DNA of 64,000 nt. Source: Casuarius casuarius (Eukaryota; Chordata; Aves; Casuariiformes; Casuariidae). The stretch covers positions 1,624,286 through 1,688,285 of the forward strand of contig PTFA01000197.1 of assembly GCA_003342895.1 (NCBI GenBank). Direction: 5' to 3'. Shown in pieces: positions 56,661 through 64,000 of the stretch (positions within the stretch are counted from its first letter, which is position 1; every line of letters begins with the position of its first letter). Below the pieces are notes generated by a model, which did no database searches, was not told where the DNA came from, and saw only the letters and a program-made list of their open reading frames with translations. The position numbers and the translations under genes are program-made.

Positions 56661-59600
56661 CTGCAGGAAGCCCAAACGACCATGGGGCAGCATCTGCGTT
56701 GCAGAGAGCTGTCACGGATGTCTTGTGATGGAGGATGCTTGTGGCTTGGCTTTGGTTTCTCAAACATGACTGTCTCCTTGAGCCTATTTATTCTGTGCGG
56801 CTGAATACAGTGGTATCGACTGGACCTGTTCCAGTGACAAGCCCCAGAACTGCAACATGACATCTGAGTTGCATAGGAAGCCACAGGCATGTCGCAGAGA
56901 CGGGAGAGAGGGTCAGGGCTGCTCTGCCTGGCGTGGGGAAGTCTCTGAGTTTATCCATCAAGGTAGCAGGTGTCGGGCCATGGCTGTCCCGGGCACTTTG
57001 GCAGAGGCACTGGATGCCAAAGCAGTTGTGCCTCTCCTGTGGCTCCCTCCACTGCCGCCAGCGAGAGCTGACCCAGTCAGCACTGCAGCAAGGGCTCAGA
57101 AAGTTTGTTCTCACAAGGCTATTAAATGGCTTTCAATAAATGCAACACAGGAAAAAACCATGTGGACAGAAGAGACTTAGCCAATGGCAAGACCATTAAA
57201 AACAAAGAAGCACTGAAAATCCAAATGTTTGTGGGGTTTGGCATTGCCCATCACATTCTGATTGTGCCTTGTCAAGAAGTTTTCCATGACAAAACACAAG
57301 CCCCATTCATCACCTGCACAGGCCACCAGGCACTTCTGCCCAGTTCACCCTTCAGACCCTTGCCAAAGGACAGGGAGGAGAAGCAGAGTAGGTTGTTTCA
57401 GGCTCTAGCCTGAATCCTCTTCTGAAAAGCCATCCTCTCCTGGCAGGATGGTGCGTGCATGTCCTCTTCTTCCCTGGGCATTTGCTTATGGGCTAGATAC
57501 TGCCTCAAACTGCTCTTTCGTCTCATTCCCTTGGCTCGCGCTCAGATGGCAGGATGAGCTGCTCTGTCATGCTGGGGTGGCCAAGGAACCCGGGAGAGAT
57601 GTCAATGCATGAGGCACACCACTGCTACAAGGCATCCCAGCAAGGGGCCACAATGCAAGTAAATGGAATAATTTCTATAATACGTTTAATATTTGTACAT
57701 TGAATATCGAAAAATATCCAAAATACTTTCCCACCTTTTTTGTCATATAGCAGGGTTAGCTGTAAAGAGCTTGCAGCCCAGCTGCATGTGTTAAACAGTA
57801 TGAACTGAACAGGAGATGAATATCAGAATCTGACTCTGCCAAGTAAGTCACTAAAGGCTTTAGAAGGAAAAGGCACAGGGAACTCACAGTATATTTGACT
57901 TTTTGGTCAAATTGAATTGAATTGGTCGTTCTAGGCATGCACTGCAGTGGAAAAGGCAGAGAGTCTAAAGCATGTAAAAATGATAAAAGGAGAAGAGTGG
58001 AGCCTTTGATCAAACAGAGAGTGGGAGTGAGGGTGCTGGAGATGCCTGCAGAGACAGAAGCAAAAGCAAGGAGGGTGGAGGACTTTGTACATGAGAAGAT
58101 ACATAATTCTTTCAGAGTCAATCAAACCAGGGCCAAAGCAGTCTAGATGCAAATTACCACTCACCTCCTTCAGCATTCCTCAGTCATTTTTTTTCCCCAA
58201 AACCATGGGAATGTGGAAGCAGAGGAGATTTTAAATAAAACAATTTGGGAGTTCCTTTCATTTTCCTCCTGGTTTCTGAGCCTTTGGGTAACTTCAGTTT
58301 GTGTTTTCAAGTTTTTCTTCACAGCTGTGAGAATGAGAAATGTCTGGGATTTTAAGTGGCAGAAAGATCCTTGGGCAATCATTGGGTTCCAGCAACTGAG
58401 GCTTCAGAAAAACAACAACCAAGAACCACATTCCCAAATATTGGAAAAGCCACGATGCTACTGAGACAACCTAGAGACTCTGTATAGTTATGTATGCAAA
58501 CATCTGTGCAGGCCCTTATGTGGATTTGTGGGTACTCATCAAATCAATACTATTGGGACAAAGATGGACACTCAGCAAGACAAGTTCATACAGTCTCCAA
58601 CACCAAGATACCTTAGCCACAGTGTTAAATATAATGTACTTCTGAGCTGCGTACAGCTGTGTATCAATAGCTGAGTTGAGACAACACCAGTGTTTTCCAA
58701 GGTAAAGTATGGCTTTGGTTTGCATTTTTAAATTAGAGATAGTGCTTGTGACCAGGGCTGGAAAATACAGAATTTCTGCAGGGAGAAAACCTAGGTAGCA
58801 GCAGTGCAACATCTATCACGTGTCCTAAGGCCCAGGCTGACCTCAGCTTGGGACTGGAGGGGTTACCTGCAGAGGGCGAGAGTGGAAATCATTTTCTACA
58901 GCCTATAGCATTACTGGCGGAGGCTGAGAAACTGCCAATTAGGCCAAGCTCTGGTAGGGTTTGTAGCCTGGTGTCTTAAGGCAATGAAGCTCATATGATC
59001 ATGCCATCTGCCAGCTTTCTCTTCACATATTTCAATTCAGCCTCCCCAAGGGTACTGTATCAAAGATACTGATCCCTGCAAGTTTCACCAAAATATGTAG
59101 CTGCATAGAGAAGAGGGATCCTGTTAGTGTCCTTATTGAGAAACACACTGCAGAGTTCAGCCTTTATTAGCCATCAGAGAGATGACTAAGGAGACAGAAA
59201 TTCTGCATGCCCCCACACTATAAAAGCTTGCTTGGTGTCTACACTTTATGAGACACGAAAAACCTAAGCATAAGACACAGTCAGTAGAAAACTAGGTCCA
59301 GCAGACCTTCTGGTCTCACAACTGTTTTTCTGGGCTGTGGACTGAGCTGAAGTGAGATGCATTTGTTTTATAGTGGGCACTCAACAGACCTTGATGAGGC
59401 ATGGCTATTGGCAGCATGAAAAAGATTAGCTCAAAGGTGGGCTAGAAATGGAAGCGTGATATGACTCTGTCCAAATTTCCTTCTCCTCTCAGCCTCCCAT
59501 GTTCTCCTAGTTATTCAGCCTCCTATTCCCCTCTATGTCTGCCCCTGGTTAACTCTTTAGTTCTTATATACAAAAGTAGCCAGAGTGAGCAGCTTTCTAA

Positions 59601-61630
59601 TAGCACAGTATCAACTTCTACCTCCTTTTGTGATACCAAGCCAATTTCTTCCCCCGCCATCAGAAGAGGAACATGATCAGAAACTTTTTTGAAAAAGTAC
59701 CTACAGACATCCACAAAAACTGCACTCCACTCTACTCAAACTCGAAGGTCAAACCTTGTGCTGACAGACTTGTGTGGGGTCAGGACAGAACAGCAAGGGA
59801 TGTGGCACGTGTGCTGGCAAAGCTGTGCTGCATTGAGATTAGAGCAGCAGCAACTGTAAAGCAAGAGAAAGGAGCCTTTGTAAGGCTTCCTGGAACTAGG
59901 ACGAGAAGAGCAAGAAATGCTGCAGATTTGGGTTGAGGTGTCCTGATAGAGCAGTGCCTGCTGCATTTAAGAGCTCAGAACCGAGAAAGTACAGGATGCT
60001 CCGAGACAAATGCTGCTGTTTTCAGATGAGAGGGGAAAACTTGTTCCTGGGCCCCCCCATTAAATACAAACAAGCCAAACACATGCAGACTACGCATGTT
60101 TATTAAGAAAAACTACAGATCCTGGGAAAACAAGAGTAATTGTGAAGAGAGATCAGAAACCCTTTGACCAAGACAGGTGTCTTGTTAATAAGGCCCAGCC
60201 GTGACATTTGCAACCTCATTTTCCCTTTCCCGCTCCAAGACTGCTCAACATTAAATGATTCCTTATCTAAAACACTCATTACTGTCCTAGTACGTGCTAC
60301 CAGGGGATGAAGGGGATGACACACTTAGTGTTTGCATCAAAGCCATTGTGCTGACAGTGCAGTTTTGACTGTCAGCCACTGAGATGTTTGGTTTTCCTCA
60401 AGTCTCCTTTTTTAAATACACTTCAGACAATCTTCTTTCATTTTTCACAGCAGATTCCAGACATTAGCACATCTCCTTGTTTTCAACAGTCTCTCATGCT
60501 GCTTAGCTTGCTGCAAAATGCACTGAAGGCTGTAAAACTGTACAACGGGAACTTTTTTTTTAATTAACACTCAGATTTCCAGCTGGAATAAATTATTCCA
60601 GCTCTATGTGATGCCAATTTATACTTGATAACAATCTTGACCCTAAGTTTCAGGCAGTTACCTTTGTGAAAAATACCTTCCAAATGTAAGTGAGATATAA
60701 ATCCACCTGGTTTTGCTGCATAGGTTTATAAAAGCTTGAAGTATTAGTTCCAAGAGAGATGCAAATTTTGATCTCTGCTTCCTCATTGGTATTGAAGCTT
60801 ATGAAAACGATAAATGAGACAGTAGTTTTGGTAACTGTAATTGTGGATTCTTTTAGAAGAAACAATAACTAATATACGTGAATGATCACCAAGGAGTCAT
60901 GCAGAATACCAAGCATGGGAAAAAGGCACAAAGAGGTTCTGTGTAGGATGTGCAGTTGCTGAAGATCCTTCCAAGTTTCAGATCATTTATGCCCCAACCT
61001 TAACCAGAAGAAGAAAGGGAAGCACTGCTCCTCCTGCTGTGGTACAAAAAGCCTCCAGCTTTGTGTGGCTTGCATTATGGGGATTAAAAATGTAAAACAA
61101 CACTTGAGGTACCAAACTCCTAGCGGTATGCTCTTTAAAGCCACTGGACTGATCCTCTTAACTGCTACGGCACAGAAATACATCAGTTCAAAGCACTGGG
61201 GCACACAGAACACTTAAATCAGCCTAAGTAAATCAAATAAGAGATAAATCACACAAAGAGGCACATCTTCACACTTTATTGACCAAAACTACACACTAAT
61301 GAAAGCCCAGCACCCAGGATGCAGCCAGAACAGGGGCCTGCACACACCTGAAACTGCCCAGCCAAGGGCAGCTGGGAAAACCTATTTCAGGAATCATATG
61401 TGAAGGCAGTAATTCAAGGCAACTCCACATCCCCAACGACAAGCTCCCTCCTTCCCAGGAGGGCCATGGGCAGAGACGTAGCCATGCCAGCCACAGTGCC
61501 ACAGGCACACCAAGCACCGTCCTTGCTCCTCACAACCGCACCTGGCCCAGGCAGCACTGGGCAGGCTGCAGCAGGAGCCAGCTACTTATAAATGAAACTA
61601 CAAAAGGCATCAGAGCCCCCCCCCCCCGCC
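56661..61630. other. CSDC2-POLR3H intergenic, distal part
   Basis: No gene was recognised. Minus-strand AATAAA signals (complements at 60098-60103 and 61275-61280) each follow 3'-end-like sequence and could end antisense transcripts from the POLR3H promoter. This is weak evidence. Otherwise ordinary sequence. Confidence 0.4.
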
Positions 61631-62447
61631 TCCTGTTCACACCGAGATGGGCACTCGGCGGCGGCACCACGCGCCAATAACAGCCAGTAACGGCCGCTAA
61701 CGGCCGGCCGCGCACCGCAACCCCGCCCTGCGCTGAGGCGGGACAAAATGGCTTCCGCGACGGGGCGGGGCCCGCGCCCGCGCCAGGGGCGGTTCCCTCC
61801 GCTCCACGCCCCGCCCCCCGGCCCGGCCCGCGGAGGGCGATTGGCTGAGGCGCCGGAAGCCGCGGGAGGGTGCGGGACAGCGTGGCCGTGCTCGCGCGGG
61901 CCAGGTGGGTCTGCGGGCGTGGCGCTGAGCTCCCCTCTTCCCCGCTCCGCCGTCTCCCGTCCCCCCCGCGCGGCGCAGCAGGCAGGGGAAGCTGCGGCTC
62001 TCCGCCCCGGCCTGGGCGGAGGGTAGAGGGCGAGGGAAAGGGAGAGGGCGAGGGCTGCCGGGCGCGGCGGGAGCCGCCCCAGGAACGGGCGGAGTGGGGG
62101 AGCCCCCCCCGCGGGCCGCGCCCCAACGGCTGCGCCCTAATGGCCGTTCTGTTGCAGCCGCCGCCCGCGCCGCTGCCTCGCGGGCCGGGGGCCAGCGCGG
62201 CTTGGGCTGCGCAGCTGCCTCCGCCTTCACACCGCCCCTTCCCCCCCCGCGCCGCCCCTCTGAGGCCCGGCCCCGCGCTGCCGGGAGCCCCCGGTGCTTG
62301 CGGCTCGCCGGGGTGTAGCCGGGTGCTGCCCCCGGCGGGAGGGCGGTGGTTTCCCAGGCGCAGCCGGCGTCAGCCGTGAGGGTGGCCGAGATGCCTTCAC
62401 GTGCTTCAGCTGCTGAGGAAGCGGCTGTGTTCTCTCTCGTTCCCCAG
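61631..62447 (+). promoter_or_regulatory. POLR3H: POLR3H CpG-island promoter, non-coding exon 1 and intron 1
   Basis: A dense CpG island holds a CCAAT box (GCCAATAA, 61674), an inverted one (GATTGGCT, 61839), two TAACGGCCG MYB-like repeats (61688-61708) and an AAAATGGC YY1-like site at 61745. It has no TATA box. A GCCAG/GTGGGT donor near 61904 could end a non-coding exon 1 that splices to the acceptor at 62446-62447. Confidence 0.65.
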
Positions 62448-62464
62448 CGGTACTCCCAGCCATC

Positions 62465-63906
62465 ATGTTTGTGCTCGTAGAGATGACCGACACTGTAAGA
62501 ATTCCTCCCTGGCAGTTTGAAAGGAAACTGAATGAATCCATTGCTGAAGAACTAAACAAAAAATTGGCCAACAAGGTAAAATGTCATTCACCTAAAGGGT
62601 GATGCAGGCTTCATAGCGTCCCTCTCTAACCGAGTGTTTCTTCATTCCTTCCTGATCAGAAATGCATGTGGAGTGTCAGATTAGTTTAGATGTGAGGGCC
62701 ATCCCAGAGACTGAAGTATCAGAGACTGTAAAAAGAGAGAGCTATATATCATCTTGAAGGGATTTTTTTTTTCCTAATAGCTAATGCTGTAACAGGAAGA
62801 TATTGAGATGCCAGATGGGGTAGAGAAGTGTTGAAGAAAAATGAGAGTAACTGCTACTTTACGTAAAGTTGCAACCTGAAATGCAGTCTGAAAAATGAAT
62901 GCAAACTAATCTATCCAAGGGGAAATTTTAAAAAAGACAATGGAGATAAATGTGTAAGAGAACTGGAGGCGATAATATCTGACTCGCTCTGTGCTCAGTA
63001 TTTGAAATACAGTATGGGAGTGAGAAGTTGACCTTTGGTGTAGGATATAAAAAAGCATTATGTCATAGGCCAGGAGGTCGCAGTTTCTCTGTGCAGCCCC
63101 TAGGACTGCGATTAACATACAGCTTTCAGCATGAGACAGGTGCAAAACTCAAAATTTAGTTAGTGAATGTGAGGGGAGCTCAAAAGAGCAACAAAAGTGA
63201 TCTAGGGTTGTTGACAGCAGATTATACAGACAGGTTATGGAAAACAAAACTGTCATCCACTGATGACTGATAGGTGCCTCAAACTAAGTACTAAGCTGTG
63301 AAGCTATCTCAGAAGTGGCAAAGAAAGCTAGAGTTTTCCCATCTGTGCCCATAGCTCTTACAATTTAAGACAAAGGCAAGTCTTAGAGGCTCCTGGGAGT
63401 GTAACTTTAGCAAGGAATATATTTGACCTTTAGACAAGCTGTGAGGTTGGTGAGTGATGTCTGCCCTTTCCTATGGGCAAGTGTTTGCCATCTCAGCCAG
63501 TCAAGTTTTCTCATCACTGATAATCACCCCTCAAGAAGGAGTTTCTGTTTGTAGCAGTGCTCTTTCTAGTGCCAGTAAAAACACATCCTCCCATAATGCT
63601 TGAATAAGAGAGAGGTTTTAGGTTCCTCTAAGCAGTTAGAAGTGGGGCTAGGGCTGTTGAAGGAGAGTACCAAAAGATCCCCCTCCCATCTTGCTGTTCT
63701 TCCATTGCCTTCCTTTAAAAAAGTTTGTGCAGAATATAAATTTGAAAAGAGTTAACCTGGTGGATTGCTTGATTTATTGTTTTTTTTTAATTGTTTTTTC
63801 TTTGAGCAGGTTGTATACAATGTCGGTCTCTGCATCTGTCTGTATGATATTACAAAACTGGAGGATTCATACATATTCCCTGGAGATGGTGCATCACATA
63901 CCAAAG
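62465..63906 (+). CDS. POLR3H: POLR3H, RNA polymerase III subunit RPC8 (first two coding exons; continues past window)
   Basis: RPC8, the RPB7/Rpc25 homologue, forms the stalk of Pol III with CRCP/RPC9 and helps initiation on tRNA and 5S genes. The first coding exon lies within 62448-62575, with ATG at 62465 after a short 5' UTR. Its 37 codons read [20 protein letters not shown] and on to LNKKLANK. The next exon, 63810-63906, gives [20 protein letters not shown] and [10 protein letters not shown]. Together they are about one third of a protein of roughly 204 residues in human, covering the N-terminal SHS2-like domain that binds the polymerase core. The second donor (AAAG/GTTTAT) is a GT site but weak. 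The S1/OB RNA-binding half must lie to the right. Confidence 0.97.
62576..63809 (+). other. POLR3H: POLR3H intron between the first two coding exons
   Basis: AT-rich intron with GTAAAA donor and a T-rich tract before TTTGAGCAG. No other feature is seen. Confidence 0.8.
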
Positions 63907-64000
63907 GTTTATTCTTGCCCTCAGTTATATGGTTTTGCAGAATGTTAGTGACCTAGAAATGTAAACTAAGTTCAATTATTATGTAAATTAAATTTAAAGG
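63907..64000 (+). other. POLR3H: Start of the next POLR3H intron
   Basis: AT-rich sequence after the GTTTAT donor, cut by the window end. Confidence 0.6.

Noticed and set aside
61530..62230. Minus-strand proline/arginine-rich frames at the POLR3H promoter
   Set aside because: Low-complexity translation of a CpG island with no conserved motif.
1..64000. CRISPR arrays, rRNA, tRNA, bacterial operons or origins
   Set aside because: None found. Intron-exon structure and CR1 elements show vertebrate nuclear DNA.

Overview
The window is nuclear DNA from a bird. Four intron-rich vertebrate genes lie among avian-style repeats: CR1 LINE 3' ends, two endogenous retroviruses (ERVs) and CpG-island promoters. 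The order is DESI1(+), PMM1(+), CSDC2(-), POLR3H(+). This mirrors the human 22q13.2 order POLR3H-CSDC2-PMM1-DESI1, so it is a conserved vertebrate block. I cannot name the species. Two long N gaps (31110-31507 and 45871-46043) and several single Ns show a draft assembly.

Layout. 1-18533 is DESI1, a deSUMOylating isopeptidase, complete in six coding exons. Its 14.3-kb first intron holds a full-length but rearranged class II ERV (5315-9198) in the sense direction. 18540-23171 is a second ERV on the minus strand. It abuts the DESI1 stop codon and has lost its 3' end. 23172-31109 is intergenic with no gene that I recognise. 31508-42186 is PMM1 (phosphomannomutase 1). Its exons 2-8 are complete and exon 1 is probably inside the first gap. 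PMM1 and CSDC2 converge at about 45.2-45.6 kb. CSDC2 (PIPPin, a cold-shock-domain RNA-binding protein) has three coding exons at 47528-48541 and a probable non-coding first exon near 55.4-55.6 kb. 55.7-61.6 kb is intergenic with one CR1 fragment. The CpG island at 61.6-62.4 kb starts POLR3H (RNA polymerase III subunit RPC8), of which two coding exons are visible before the window ends.

The four host genes do unrelated housekeeping or neural work and form no pathway. The most unusual content is retroviral. The first ERV (tRNA-Lys3 primer site, 6-bp target duplication, LTRs differing at 11 sites) keeps a Gag matrix, an integrase and an Env tail. Between Gag and integrase it carries a spliced copy of part of the host VAPB mRNA. 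That is followed by the R-U5/primer-site/leader of an unrelated ERV and a run of 28 A. This looks like successive template switches during reverse transcription (LTR-mediated retroposition). The second ERV has long open frames for a coiled-coil ENS-1/ERNI-like Gag, an integrase and an Env surface subunit without a membrane anchor. The Env frame ends inside antisense DESI1 coding sequence. Its single LTR points toward DESI1.
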